NCBI GenBank assembly: GCA_017406955.1
Contig: JAFQXM010000012.1
Location: 62,001 to 126,000, forward strand
DNA from: Bacilli bacterium
Lineage (GTDB): Bacteria; Bacillota_I; Bacilli_A; RF39; UBA660
Reading direction: 5' to 3'
Length of the DNA stretch: 64,000 bases
In this document: positions 1 to 9,193 of the stretch, one piece after another
Position numbering within the stretch: position 1 is the stretch's first letter
Layout of the letters: each line of letters begins with the position of its first letter
The notes under the pieces: model-generated
What the model saw: only the letters and a program-made list of their open reading frames with translations
Databases searched by the model: none
What the model was told of the DNA's origin: nothing
Translations under genes and position numbers: made by a program

Positions 1-44
1 CCTATAGCTATTTGTTTTCTATAACGATATTTAAAAGTAATAAT
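1..44 (-). CDS. 5' end of an unidentified protein, cut by the window edge
   Basis: Reading leftward, a strong AGGAGG site (about 49-55) is followed by an open frame with no stop to the window edge. No ATG, GTG or TTG lies at suitable spacing; the nearest in-frame candidates are two consecutive ATT codons (39-44), followed by a basic stretch (ITFKYRYRKQIAI). A rare ATT start is possible, as known for infC. The fragment is too short to name. It follows the terminator of the DHH gene, so it may be a separate unit. Confidence 0.3.
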   Translation of the reverse strand, partial: MITFKYRYRKQIAI

Positions 45-70
45 TACACCTCCTCATTTAAATTATTATA

Positions 71-98
71 AAAAAAAAGAAAAGTTCTACACTTTTCT
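71..98 (-). terminator. terminator after the DHH phosphoesterase
   Basis: An 8-bp stem AGAAAAGT/ACTTTTCT with a 5-nt loop is followed on the minus strand by a run of T. It overlaps the end of the DHH gene. Confidence 0.75.
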
Positions 99-1181
99 AG
101 GTTTTTTTACTAATTGTTTAGCATCTTCTTTAGGAAGTCCCCATTCTATTTGTTGCATTAACTCTTTTTCTACTTCAAAAATATCTTCTGGATTTTCTAT
201 TCTACAAGCAGCACTTCTGATGCCTCCTCCACCATCCATATGTCTCATTATTTCTCCTACATCTATTTTACCCTTACTTCTTCCTGAGATACAAATAGTA
301 TTAGGATTAACATAACTTAAAACAAAGGAAGCATCAAGAGTTCTAAAACCAATCATTCTATCAGCAGTTTGCGCTAAAACTACTTTTTTGTATTCTTTCA
401 TTGGATCTGTTCTATTTAAAGTAAAAGATACATTATAACCTTTAAGTAATATGTTATCACGATCAAAATTAGGATCCCCATATTCTACAATTCTAGTATT
501 ATGATCATCATGTATAAGCAAAGATATGTCTTTATCCACATCAATTTCTGATGCAAATAAATCTTCTACATAATCAACATCTGCACCTCTATGAAGTAGT
601 TTTTTAACTGCATCATAAGTATTAGCTGAAGTATTCTTTTTGAACCTTTTAGTATCCAGTCTAATACCAGAGAGTAAATAATTAGCTGTATCTTTACTAT
701 ATTTAACTTTAAAAGAATTAAGTAAATTTGTAACTATTTCACTAGCACTAGATGAATCTAAATCTATATGCTTTTTATCTGTATCAATAGTTCTAGCACT
801 TTCATCATGATGATCTATTATTAAAATATCTTTAAACTCTTCTAAATAATCTCTTACAGATACTAAACCTTGATTATTAGTATCAGTAGTAATTAAAGAA
901 GCTGTATTATCCATTAATTCTTCAAATCTATCTAAATTAATAATATTACACCTATCTTTTTCTTTATCTATAATTTGTTTAACACCTGGTTCTAATTCTA
1001 TATCATTATCATTAACTATTATATATGACTCTATACCAACATTTTGGCACAATTCACTAAGACCTATTGCAGACGCAATAGCATCATAATCTGGTTCATC
1101 ATGACCTACAATAAATATTTTGGTTGATTTTTGATAAATATCAGAAAACATATTAGCCAAACACTTTACTGACTTTCCCAT
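87..1181 (-). CDS. DHH/DHHA1 phosphoesterase, GdpP/Pde2-like
   Basis: This is probably a cytosolic Mn-dependent phosphodiesterase acting on c-di-AMP or short oligonucleotides. From the chosen ATG (364 aa) the metal motifs are GHDEPDYDAI (26-35), the Asp at about 100, DHH (123-125) and a DTK motif in mid-protein. The C-terminal DHHA1 part ends in a GGGG loop. The middle resembles the catalytic half of GdpP, but the transmembrane, PAS and GGDEF parts of GdpP are absent, so a stand-alone Pde2 or NrnA type is equally possible. I start at MGKSVK because a GGGGG ribosome site lies just upstream; a longer frame begins 12 codons earlier. A terminator follows immediately. Confidence 0.8.
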   Translation of the reverse strand: MGKSVKCLANMFSDIYQKSTKIFIVGHDEPDYDAIASAIGLSELCQNVGIESYIIVNDNDIELEPGVKQIIDKEKDRCNIINLDRFEELMDNTASLITTDTNNQGLVSVRDYLEEFKDILIIDHHDESARTIDTDKKHIDLDSSSASEIVTNLLNSFKVKYSKDTANYLLSGIRLDTKRFKKNTSANTYDAVKKLLHRGADVDYVEDLFASEIDVDKDISLLIHDDHNTRIVEYGDPNFDRDNILLKGYNVSFTLNRTDPMKEYKKVVLAQTADRMIGFRTLDASFVLSYVNPNTICISGRSKGKIDVGEIMRHMDGGGGIRSAACRIENPEDIFEVEKELMQQIEWGLPKEDAKQLVKKPRKV

Positions 1182-1230
1182 AATAATCCCCCTATTTGAG
1201 CTCATATTATACCACAAAATAAGAAAAAAA

Positions 1231-2793
1231 TCAATTTTTAGCTATCATTTCAGCTTGTTTTATACCATCAATTGCGGATGTAGTAATACCTCCAGAATAT
1301 CCTGCACCTTCACCACATGGATATATTCCAGATATATTAGAAACACCTTTATCATTACGTTTAATCTTAATAGGAGATGAAGTCCTAGATTCAATTCCTA
1401 ACATAATAGTATCATCTCTATCAAAACCATTTATCTTCTTCCCAAACATTGGCAAAGCTTCCTTTATGGAATTAGAAACATAGTCTGGCAATAATTTGTT
1501 TAAATCAGTAAAAGTATATTTACCTTTAATACAAGGTTCGTAATTAAATTTATTACTAATAATACCTTCTTTAAAATCTTTATATAACTGCACTGGTATA
1601 TTACCATTACCTAATTTGTAAGCTTTTTGTTCTAAATCTCTTTGAAATTTTAATCCATCAAATATATCTTCTCCAAAGTCTTTTTTACTGACAGTTACAA
1701 CAATTGCACTATTAGAGTTAAGACTCTCTCTTTTATAATTACTCATTCCATTAATTACTAATCCATCTTCTTCAGTAGAGGAATTTACTACATATCCTCC
1801 TGGACACATACAAAAAGAATATACTCCTCTACCTTTTTTTGTATTATATGTTAATTTATAACTAGCTGGTTCTAATTTTTTATAACTATCTCCATATTGA
1901 CTTTTATTAATCATATCTTGAGGATGTTCTACACGTAGTCCTACTGCGAATGGCTTAGACTCCATATCTAATCCTTTTTTATATAACATCTCATATGTAT
2001 CTTTCGCACTATGTCCAATTGCGAGTACTAAATCAGTACATTTTATTTCTTCTTTGTCATTAATTATTACACTCTTAACTTTATTATTAGATATTTTAAT
2101 ATCAGTTACTAGACTATTAAATAGAAATTCTCCACCCATATTTATTATTTTATTTCTAATATTTTTTACTACTTCTCTTAATTTATCTGTACCAATATGA
2201 GGAAGGGAATCATAAACTATTTCTTCAGGTGCGCCATTTTCTACAAATATAGAAAATACTTTTTTACCTCTAGCTTCTTTATCTTTTGTTAAAGTATTAA
2301 GTTTTCCATCAGAGAACGTTCCTGCTCCTCCTTCTCCAAAACATACATTACTATTTATATTTAATTTGTTATTTTCCCAAAACTCTTCTACGGATTTTAC
2401 TCTTTCTTCAATCTTTTCTCCACGTTCTATAATTATAGGTTTATAACCATTTTCTGCAAGTACATATCCACAAAATAATCCTGCAGGTCCACTACCAATA
2501 ATTACTATTTTCTTATTATTATCTTTTACTTTAGGAAAAGTATATTCACTACTTATACTTTTAAATATATCTTTAGTTTTAATTCTTTTTAAGATTACAT
2601 CTTCACTTAGACATTCTACATCTAATTCATATACATATAAAATATTATTTTTATCTCTCGCATCAATTGACTTTTTTACTAATTTCATATCTTTAATGTT
2701 ATTAATATTAGTTTTTAGTAATTTAGATACTTTATTTTTTAATTCAGATTCAGTCTTATCAATAGATAACTTTACTTGTCTTAATCTAATCAT
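1231..2793 (-). CDS. FAD-dependent dehydrogenase (COG2509 type)
   Basis: The protein is about 520 aa. A small basic N-terminal domain (about 1-95) precedes an FAD Rossmann motif GSGPAGLFCGYVLAENGY and a second ERGE boundary. Later glycine-rich motifs (GEGGAGTFSDGKL, CPGGYVV) and a C-terminal GEGAGYSGG are typical of this widespread oxidoreductase family. Substrate is unknown. The start at MIRLRQ is supported by an AGGAAG site; the frame extends 10 codons upstream. It overlaps the end of the neighbouring HI0933-family gene by 8 nt, so the two flavoproteins are probably translationally coupled. Confidence 0.85.
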   Translation of the reverse strand: MIRLRQVKLSIDKTESELKNKVSKLLKTNINNIKDMKLVKKSIDARDKNNILYVYELDVECLSEDVILKRIKTKDIFKSISSEYTFPKVKDNNKKIVIIGSGPAGLFCGYVLAENGYKPIIIERGEKIEERVKSVEEFWENNKLNINSNVCFGEGGAGTFSDGKLNTLTKDKEARGKKVFSIFVENGAPEEIVYDSLPHIGTDKLREVVKNIRNKIINMGGEFLFNSLVTDIKISNNKVKSVIINDKEEIKCTDLVLAIGHSAKDTYEMLYKKGLDMESKPFAVGLRVEHPQDMINKSQYGDSYKKLEPASYKLTYNTKKGRGVYSFCMCPGGYVVNSSTEEDGLVINGMSNYKRESLNSNSAIVVTVSKKDFGEDIFDGLKFQRDLEQKAYKLGNGNIPVQLYKDFKEGIISNKFNYEPCIKGKYTFTDLNKLLPDYVSNSIKEALPMFGKKINGFDRDDTIMLGIESRTSSPIKIKRNDKGVSNISGIYPCGEGAGYSGGITTSAIDGIKQAEMIAKN

Positions 2794-4009
2794 TATTAAC
2801 ACTTCTTCCTGCAAGTATTCCACTTAACCAAGCAATTGTTAGATTATATCCACCACAATCTCCTACTATATCAAGTAGTTCTCCTGTTATATATAAATTA
2901 TTAACTATTTTAGACTCCATTGTATTTAAATTAATTTCTTCTAAAGATACTCCTCCACTACAAGTTTGAGCTTCATCAAAACTATTAGTATCTATAATAT
3001 CTAAGTTAAAAGATATTAAATTTTCTATTAATTTATTTTGTTCTTCTCTAGTTAATTCACTAAATAATTTATCACCATCAATATTAGATTCTTTTATAAT
3101 TACATTTACTAATTTATAATTAATTATTCTTTCTAATACTTTAGAAATAGATAAATTTAGCTTTTTAGTTTTATTTAATAACCATTCTTTATATTCATTA
3201 ATTTCTATATAATCTAGAAATGGTATAAAGTTTATCTTTATAACTTCTCTTTTATTATTATCTAATCCTTCTACTACATATCCTGATAAATTAAAAGTAC
3301 AAATACCACTAATACCATATTTAGTAAATTGTGCTTCCCCATATTCGCACTTTTTTAATTTATTATCTTCATATAAAGATAGTTTTACTTCACTTCTAAC
3401 ACCTACCCAATCTTTATATGTAAATTTAGTTTTTAATCCCATAAGATTAGGATATACTTTATTAATTTTATGATCTAATTTTTCTAGTATTTTATAACCA
3501 TTACCATCACTACCTGTCTTAGGATATGATTTAGACCCAGTAGAAATAATTACTTTATCACATATTATTTCTTCATTAGAAGATTTTACTATAAATTTAT
3601 TATTTTCTTTTTTGATATCTTCTACTAAAAAACTATTCTTAATAATTACTCCACTTCTTTTAACTTCTTCTACTAAAGCATTCTTTATAGTAACAGCTTG
3701 CTTAGAGAATGGATAATATAAATTATCTTTTATTTTTGGAGTTATTCCTAATTGATCAAAAAAAGTTAATACTTTATATATATTTTTAGTATTAATAAAT
3801 TCTTTTATTAAGAGAGGATTATTACTATGATAATTACTTATATCTTGATTACTATTAAAGTAATTACATCTACCATTACCAGTCATTAGTAATTTTTTAC
3901 CACAATCTTTATTTCTTTCTAATAAAATTACTTTATTATTTTTATTCTTACTTATAATAGAACTTACTAGACCTGACGCTCCTCCTCCAATAATAACTAT
4001 TTTATCCAT
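2786..4009 (-). CDS. HI0933/BaiN-family flavoprotein
   Basis: A 407-aa NAD(P)/FAD-dependent oxidoreductase. The N-terminal dinucleotide fold GGGASGLVSS is followed by the family motif CGKKLLMTGNGRCN at about 37-50. Near the C-terminus, TCSGGVSLEEI and GDCGGYN match the flavin-contacting region of the HI0933/YtfP family. The physiological reaction of these enzymes is poorly defined in Firmicutes. It is the first gene of the two-flavoprotein operon, with 8 nt of overlap with the downstream FAD dehydrogenase. Confidence 0.85.
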   Translation of the reverse strand: MDKIVIIGGGASGLVSSIISKNKNNKVILLERNKDCGKKLLMTGNGRCNYFNSNQDISNYHSNNPLLIKEFINTKNIYKVLTFFDQLGITPKIKDNLYYPFSKQAVTIKNALVEEVKRSGVIIKNSFLVEDIKKENNKFIVKSSNEEIICDKVIISTGSKSYPKTGSDGNGYKILEKLDHKINKVYPNLMGLKTKFTYKDWVGVRSEVKLSLYEDNKLKKCEYGEAQFTKYGISGICTFNLSGYVVEGLDNNKREVIKINFIPFLDYIEINEYKEWLLNKTKKLNLSISKVLERIINYKLVNVIIKESNIDGDKLFSELTREEQNKLIENLISFNLDIIDTNSFDEAQTCSGGVSLEEINLNTMESKIVNNLYITGELLDIVGDCGGYNLTIAWLSGILAGRSVNND

Positions 4010-4049
4010 AATATCACCACTTTTTCTCCTAAATTATATCATATTTTAT

Positions 4050-4076
4050 AAAAAAGAATAAACAAACGTTTATTCT
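4050..4076 (-). terminator. terminator of the FtsW/RodA gene
   Basis: A 9-bp stem AGAATAAAC/GTTTATTCT with a 4-nt loop and a T-run on the minus strand, overlapping the stop codon. Confidence 0.8.
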
Positions 4077-5229
4077 AAGCTCTTCTTTTTCTTCTTTTAT
4101 CAGTCTCTCTACTAAATCTACTTTCAACACATACTCTTTGTACTAAAGTTAAAGCAGCAATTAAACAAATAGTGAAACTTCCTCCATAACTCATAAATGG
4201 TAATGGTACTCCTGTCATAGGCATCATACCAAATAATCCTAATAAGTTAACCGCAATATGTAAGAATATATAAATAGCTACTCCATAACACATAGCTTTA
4301 CCCCGATTATTTTTACTTTTATTACCAATATATAATACTCTGTATAATAAAAATATATATAGAAGTATTATTCCTATACCAAATAAAACTCCCATTTCTT
4401 CTATTATAATTGCGAATATAAAATCTGTATATGGTTCAGGTAAATATAAATATTTCTGTGTCGAATTACCTAATCCTACTCCAGTAAGACCCCCATTATT
4501 AATCGCAATATATCCATTACATACTTGGTTACCTGTAGAAAGTAGCTTACTACATGGATTCTTAAAATTAAACCTCTCGGCTTGTCTTTCTAAAAGTAAT
4601 CCCTTACCAGAGGAGAATAATACTACTCCCGCAAAGAAAGCTAATCCTACTAAACCAAATACTGTTTTAAATTTAATCAATTTAGGTATTGGAGATGCCA
4701 TAAACATAGCAGCTACTATAATAATATATATAATTGTAGTTCCTAGGTCTGGTTGTAGAAATATAAGTAAAGCTATTATTCCACAAATTCCTAATGGAAA
4801 CAAACTTTTCATATAACTTTTTAAACTCTTTAAATTAGTTTCATAATAAACTGCTAACCAAACAATTGTGATAACTTTCGCAAACTCACTAGGTTGAATA
4901 CTAATAGGTCCCAAGTCATACCAAGATATAGCTTGGTTTTTAGTTTGTCCAATAATTAATAAACATACCAAGGATGCAATTACTATTAGTAATAATCCCC
5001 ATGAAAATACTCCATATGCTTTAGTAGTAAATCTTATCATAACAAAAGATATAATCAATCCCACTATTAAAAAAGCTAATTGTTTAATAAAATAATTATA
5101 TGGACTAACTGAATGTGACATATAAGCAGTAACATTAGATGATGAAAAAACCATAATTAATCCTATTACAAAAAGTAATATAGTTACTATTAATAAAGGC
5201 TTATCTAAGTTCTTAAATACTTTCTTCAC
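4075..5229 (-). CDS. SEDS-family peptidoglycan polymerase (FtsW/RodA/SpoVE)
   Basis: A 384-aa polytopic membrane protein with about ten hydrophobic segments. Diagnostic SEDS motifs are present in order: QPSEFAK, LQPDLGTT, a long extracellular loop with the GVGLGNSTQKYLYLPEPYTDFIF segment, and PFMSYGGS near the C-terminus. It should polymerise lipid II glycan strands with a class B PBP. The basic C-terminal tail (RETDKRRKRRA) is cytoplasmic. Whether it serves division (FtsW), elongation (RodA) or spore cortex (SpoVE) cannot be told from sequence alone. It stands alone between terminators. A second, broken SEDS gene lies at 29633. Confidence 0.88.
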   Translation of the reverse strand: MKKVFKNLDKPLLIVTILLFVIGLIMVFSSSNVTAYMSHSVSPYNYFIKQLAFLIVGLIISFVMIRFTTKAYGVFSWGLLLIVIASLVCLLIIGQTKNQAISWYDLGPISIQPSEFAKVITIVWLAVYYETNLKSLKSYMKSLFPLGICGIIALLIFLQPDLGTTIIYIIIVAAMFMASPIPKLIKFKTVFGLVGLAFFAGVVLFSSGKGLLLERQAERFNFKNPCSKLLSTGNQVCNGYIAINNGGLTGVGLGNSTQKYLYLPEPYTDFIFAIIIEEMGVLFGIGIILLYIFLLYRVLYIGNKSKNNRGKAMCYGVAIYIFLHIAVNLLGLFGMMPMTGVPLPFMSYGGSFTICLIAALTLVQRVCVESRFSRETDKRRKRRA

Positions 5230-5294
5230 TATATCACTCCATTCTAATATAATAATATCATATATTTATATATTTTTATAGGTAGTTTTAATTA

Positions 5295-5321
5295 ACATTA
5301 TTTTTATCTTTACATATTTTA
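5295..5321 (+). promoter_or_regulatory. SigK-type promoter
   Basis: AC at 5295, then 16 nt, then CATATTTTA at 5313. This is an exact fit to the B. subtilis SigK consensus AC-N16/17-CATANNNTA, placed 31 nt before the ATG of a coat-like gene. Confidence 0.6.
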
Positions 5322-5351
5322 TAGTAGATTATGTAAAGGAGGCTATCTATT

Positions 5352-5504
5352 ATGTATTATTATGGTGGAGGAAGTAGCTGTTGTGGTAATGGAGGATATC
5401 AAATGCCATACTACACTACTTGTGGAAACAATAATAACTATGCCATTATTTTAGTATTATTTATTTTATTAGTTATTATAGTTGGTACTCGTTTTAATGA
5501 TTAA
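5352..5504 (+). CDS. YjcZ-like small spore-associated peptide
   Basis: A 50-aa peptide beginning MYYYGGGSSCCGNGGYQ, with a Gly/Cys/Tyr-rich N-terminal half and a single C-terminal hydrophobic segment (AIILVLFILLVIIVG, 31-45). This layout is that of the YjcZ/SscA family of small spore coat or spore assembly proteins. A perfect AAAGGAGG ribosome site lies upstream, and the promoter has the SigK form, which fits mother-cell expression late in sporulation. A strong terminator follows. Confidence 0.75.
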   Translation: MYYYGGGSSCCGNGGYQMPYYTTCGNNNNYAIILVLFILLVIIVGTRFND

Positions 5505-5509
5505 TTTAT

Positions 5510-5536
5510 GTGTATAGATATCTATACACTTTTTTT
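5510..5536 (+). terminator. terminator of the YjcZ-like gene
   Basis: A perfect 20-nt palindrome (GTGTATAGAT/ATCTATACAC) followed by seven T. Its T-run leads directly into the -35 box of the def promoter. Confidence 0.88.
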
Positions 5537-5563
5537 GACTATAATTTTTTAATATGCTATAAT
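5535..5563 (+). promoter_or_regulatory. SigA-type promoter of def
   Basis: TTGACT (5535-5540), 17-nt spacer, TATAAT (5558-5563), about 45 nt before the def start. Confidence 0.75.
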
Positions 5564-5607
5564 ATGCTTTGATTAAGAAGTAATTTATTACTTATTGGGG
5601 TGGTAGT

Positions 5608-6156
5608 ATGTTAAAAACTAAAGATATTTTAGATGAAAAAGATAAAAGATTAAGACAAACTAGTAAAGAAGTTAAATTTCCTCTTACTAAAAAAGACAGA
5701 GATTTAATAAATACAATGTTAGAGTACTTACGTAATTCTCAAATTGAAGAATTATCTGAGAAATATGATTTAAGACCTGGTATGGGAATGGCTGCTATAC
5801 AATTAGGTGTTCCTAAAAGATATTTTGTAGTAGTTAACGAAATAGATGAAGGTGAATTTGAAGAATATGTTTTAATTAATCCTAAAATTATTAGTAATTC
5901 TATGGAAAAGATATATGTTGAAATGGGTGAAGGTTGCCTTAGTGTCAACCGTGAGGTTGAAGGAATTGTTCCGAGATTTGCTAGAGTTACAATGGAAGCT
6001 TATGATATGGAAGGTAGAAAAATTCATGTTAGAGGACGTGAAGAATTAGCTATTGCCTTCCAACATGAACTTGATCATTTAAATGGTATCATGTTTACAG
6101 ATCATATCGATAAAAATAATCCATATAAAGATAAAGACCAGATGAGAGCCATCTAG
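5608..6156 (+). CDS. def: peptide deformylase
   Basis: A 182-aa Fe2+/Zn2+ enzyme that removes the formyl group from nascent N-terminal Met. All three family motifs are present: GMGMAAIQLG (motif 1, GxGxAAxQ), EGCLS with the metal-binding Cys, and QHELDHLNG with the HExxH pair and catalytic Glu. The long N-terminal part and spacing fit the Gram-positive type 2 enzymes. The start has a GGGGTGG ribosome site and its own SigA-type promoter. It converges tail-to-tail on smc with only 6 nt between stops; a short hairpin with a T-run spans that junction. Confidence 0.95.
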   Translation: MLKTKDILDEKDKRLRQTSKEVKFPLTKKDRDLINTMLEYLRNSQIEELSEKYDLRPGMGMAAIQLGVPKRYFVVVNEIDEGEFEEYVLINPKIISNSMEKIYVEMGEGCLSVNREVEGIVPRFARVTMEAYDMEGRKIHVRGREELAIAFQHELDHLNGIMFTDHIDKNNPYKDKDQMRAI

Positions 6157-6162
6157 TCTTTT

Positions 6163-9099
6163 TTATTGCATTTTTACACTTACTAATTTTGATACACCAG
6201 ACTCTTGCATAGTAATACCATATAAAGTATTGGCATATTCCATAGTTTTCTTTTTATGTGTAATAATTAAAAATTGTGTTTTGTTTTTATAATGATCTAA
6301 ATATGTTCCAAATTGTGAAACATTAGCTTCATCAAGAGCAGCTTCTACTTCATCAAATAAACAGAATGGAGTACTTCTAACATTAAGTATTGCGAATAAT
6401 AAAGATATTGCCGTTAATGTTTTTTCTCCTCCTGATAATAATGATATAGTAGTTAGTTTCTTACCTGGAGGTGAAGCAACTATTTCTACTCCTGTAGTAA
6501 GTAAGTTATCTGGATCAGTTAGTTTTAAATCAGCACTTCCCCCACCAAATAATTCTCTAAATACATTTTTAAATTCGCTTCTTATTTCTACAAAAGTATT
6601 TTTAAACTCATCTCTCATTACAGAATCCATTTCATTCATTATTTCTAATAATGTATTTTCTGCATTTAATAGATCTTCTCTTTGATTAGTTAAGAATTCA
6701 TATCTAGTATTAACTTTTTCATACTCTTCAATAGCATCTAAGTTAACCATACCTATTCTTTTAATATTAGCTCTATATCCATTTACTTTTACTCTAGCTT
6801 CTTCTGGATCTATATCTAATTTATAGTTATCTTTAGCTTTCTCAAAAGTAATTTCATATTCTTCACTTAATGTATTTAACATATTATCTATTTTTACATC
6901 TAATCTATTTATTAATATTTCTTTTTCTCTAGATATTTTCTCTAAATTACGTAATTTAGAATTTTCTAATTTTAATGAAGCAGTTTTTTCTTCTATTTTC
7001 ATCTTTAATTTATCTATTTCTTTAGCTAGGTTACTAAGTTTATTAGAAACAGTTTCTTTTAAAGCATTAGCTTCATAATATTTATCTATTAATTCTTTTT
7101 CTTTTTCATCGATAGAATTATTAATTACTGAATCTAATCCTTCTAAGTCTTTAGTTATTTCATCTAAAGATTTATCTATCTTTTTTATTTCTTCATTCTT
7201 AGAATTATATTGTTCTTTATAAGAAACTTTCTTTCTAGAAGATTTAAATAATTTATCTTCTAATTCAGAAATATTATCATCTATATCTTTAACCTCATTA
7301 GATATATCTTCTTTTTCTTTATTTAATAAATTCAATCTATCTTTATAATTCTTTAATTCTTGTTTTATTAATACTACACTTTTTACTTTAGAGGTTGATC
7401 CTCCTGACATAGATCCACCTACATTAATAACATCACCATCTAAAGTAACTATTTTATATCTTCTATTTATGAGTCTTGATAATCTATTAGCACTATCAAT
7501 ATCATTAGATACTAAAACATTACCTAATTGATTTTTAATTATATTTTTATATGTTTTATCATAATCTACCAAGTCACTTAATACACCTATAAAGTCATTA
7601 TTACCTTCTATCATATTTAAAGTAGATTCATCTATATAGCGTTCCTTAATTACTGAGATTGGGAAGAAAGTAGCTCTTCCTAGATGATTATCCTTTAAGT
7701 AATTAATTGCTTTTTTAGATGAATTTTCATCTTCAGTTACTACAAAGTTTTTAGATGCAGAAATTGCGATATTTAAAGCTTTAGCATATTTATCATCAAC
7801 ACTTAATAGATTACCTATAGTATTATGTATTCCATCTAAAGAGTTTTCTTTTAATATATTCCTTACTGAATATGGTAAGTCTAAGTTCTCATCTATTTCT
7901 CTTTGTAAAGAATTAATTCTATGATTAGTAGAAATAATATCTTTTTCATGATTAGAATATTCATTATTTAACATATTCTTCTTTGTTTTTAAATTATTAA
8001 TTTCAGTTTTTAAATCTTCATATTCATTATCTTCATTTTTAGATTTCTTAATAATAATATCTAATTCATCTTTTAAGACAGTTAATTTAGATTCTAATTC
8101 TCCTTTAGATTCTAATTTTTCTTTTAACTCTTCTTTATTCTTATCTTCTTCATCTTTAGTTTTATTTCTTAAAGCAAGTAACTTTCTTTCTCCATTAATT
8201 TTTTCTACTTCTGCAGTTGTATTTACTAATGTTTTAGAAAGATCAATTCTTTTCTTTTCTAATTTTTCAAGTTTATTAGTATCATCTATTGTAGAGGCAT
8301 CATTTTTAGAAGTAGTAGTATTTATATTTAATATTTCACTATCTACTTTATCTTTTTCTTCTCTTAATTTTTCTAACTCTATATTGTTATTTTCTATATC
8401 ATATGCAAGTAAAGCTATTTCATATTTATCTAATCCTTCTTTATTTTCTAAATATATTTTAGCTTTTCTACTTTGTTCTTTTAAAGGACCCACTTGCATA
8501 TCTAATTCAGTAATAATATCATTTACTCTATCTAGATTATTATGAGTTCTATCTAATTTTCTTAAAGCCTCTTCTTTACGTTTCTTATATTTTAATATAC
8601 CTGATGCTTCTTCAAAGATAACTCTTCTATCACTAGGTGAATTACTAAGTATTTTAGATACTTCTCCTTGAGAAATAATATTAAAAGATTCTTTACCCAT
8701 ACCTGAATCTAATAATAAATTAGTTATATCTTTTAATCTACATTTTTCTCCATTCAAATAATATTCATTTTCTCCACTACGATATATTTTTCTTTTAATA
8801 GAAATATCAGTATAAGGAATATTTATATATTTATCAGTATTATCAAATATTAATTCTACAGAGGCAACATTTAGAGGATTTCTAGATTTACTTCCAGAGA
8901 AAATAACATCACTCATTGATCCTTCACCACGTAAGGATTTAACTGATTGTTCTCCTAAAACCCATCTTACCGCATCAACAACATTACTCTTACCAGAACC
9001 ATTAGGTCCAACTATACAAGTAATCTTATCATCTAGATTTAACTCTAATTTATCTGCGAAAGATTTAAATCCACTTGTTATTATTTGTTTTAAGTACAT
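6163..9099 (-). CDS. smc: chromosome segregation SMC ATPase
   Basis: The core of the condensin complex that organises and segregates the chromosome with ScpA/ScpB. The N-terminal Walker A GPNGSGKSNVVDAVRWVLGE, long coiled coils, a central hinge around residues 390-540, and C-terminal signature LLSGGEKTLTAISLL with Walker B FCLFDEVEAALDE are all present. At about 978 aa it is some 200 residues shorter than B. subtilis Smc (about 1186), mainly through shorter coiled-coil arms. I start at the ATG giving MYLKQI, the usual SMC start; an in-frame GTG lies three codons earlier. Confidence 0.95.
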   Translation of the reverse strand: MYLKQIITSGFKSFADKLELNLDDKITCIVGPNGSGKSNVVDAVRWVLGEQSVKSLRGEGSMSDVIFSGSKSRNPLNVASVELIFDNTDKYINIPYTDISIKRKIYRSGENEYYLNGEKCRLKDITNLLLDSGMGKESFNIISQGEVSKILSNSPSDRRVIFEEASGILKYKKRKEEALRKLDRTHNNLDRVNDIITELDMQVGPLKEQSRKAKIYLENKEGLDKYEIALLAYDIENNNIELEKLREEKDKVDSEILNINTTTSKNDASTIDDTNKLEKLEKKRIDLSKTLVNTTAEVEKINGERKLLALRNKTKDEEDKNKEELKEKLESKGELESKLTVLKDELDIIIKKSKNEDNEYEDLKTEINNLKTKKNMLNNEYSNHEKDIISTNHRINSLQREIDENLDLPYSVRNILKENSLDGIHNTIGNLLSVDDKYAKALNIAISASKNFVVTEDENSSKKAINYLKDNHLGRATFFPISVIKERYIDESTLNMIEGNNDFIGVLSDLVDYDKTYKNIIKNQLGNVLVSNDIDSANRLSRLINRRYKIVTLDGDVINVGGSMSGGSTSKVKSVVLIKQELKNYKDRLNLLNKEKEDISNEVKDIDDNISELEDKLFKSSRKKVSYKEQYNSKNEEIKKIDKSLDEITKDLEGLDSVINNSIDEKEKELIDKYYEANALKETVSNKLSNLAKEIDKLKMKIEEKTASLKLENSKLRNLEKISREKEILINRLDVKIDNMLNTLSEEYEITFEKAKDNYKLDIDPEEARVKVNGYRANIKRIGMVNLDAIEEYEKVNTRYEFLTNQREDLLNAENTLLEIMNEMDSVMRDEFKNTFVEIRSEFKNVFRELFGGGSADLKLTDPDNLLTTGVEIVASPPGKKLTTISLLSGGEKTLTAISLLFAILNVRSTPFCLFDEVEAALDEANVSQFGTYLDHYKNKTQFLIITHKKKTMEYANTLYGITMQESGVSKLVSVKMQ

Positions 9100-9165
9100 A
9101 TGCCTCACCTATTATTAATTATACTATAAATACCTTTATTTTCCAAACATTTTATTGCTATAAAA

Positions 9166-9193
9166 CAAAATAAAAAGATATTTCTATCTTTTT
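9166..9193 (-). terminator. terminator of the repeat-protein gene
   Basis: A 9-bp stem AAAAAGATA/TATCTTTTT with a tetraloop, T-rich on the minus strand; it overlaps the stop codon. Confidence 0.6.
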
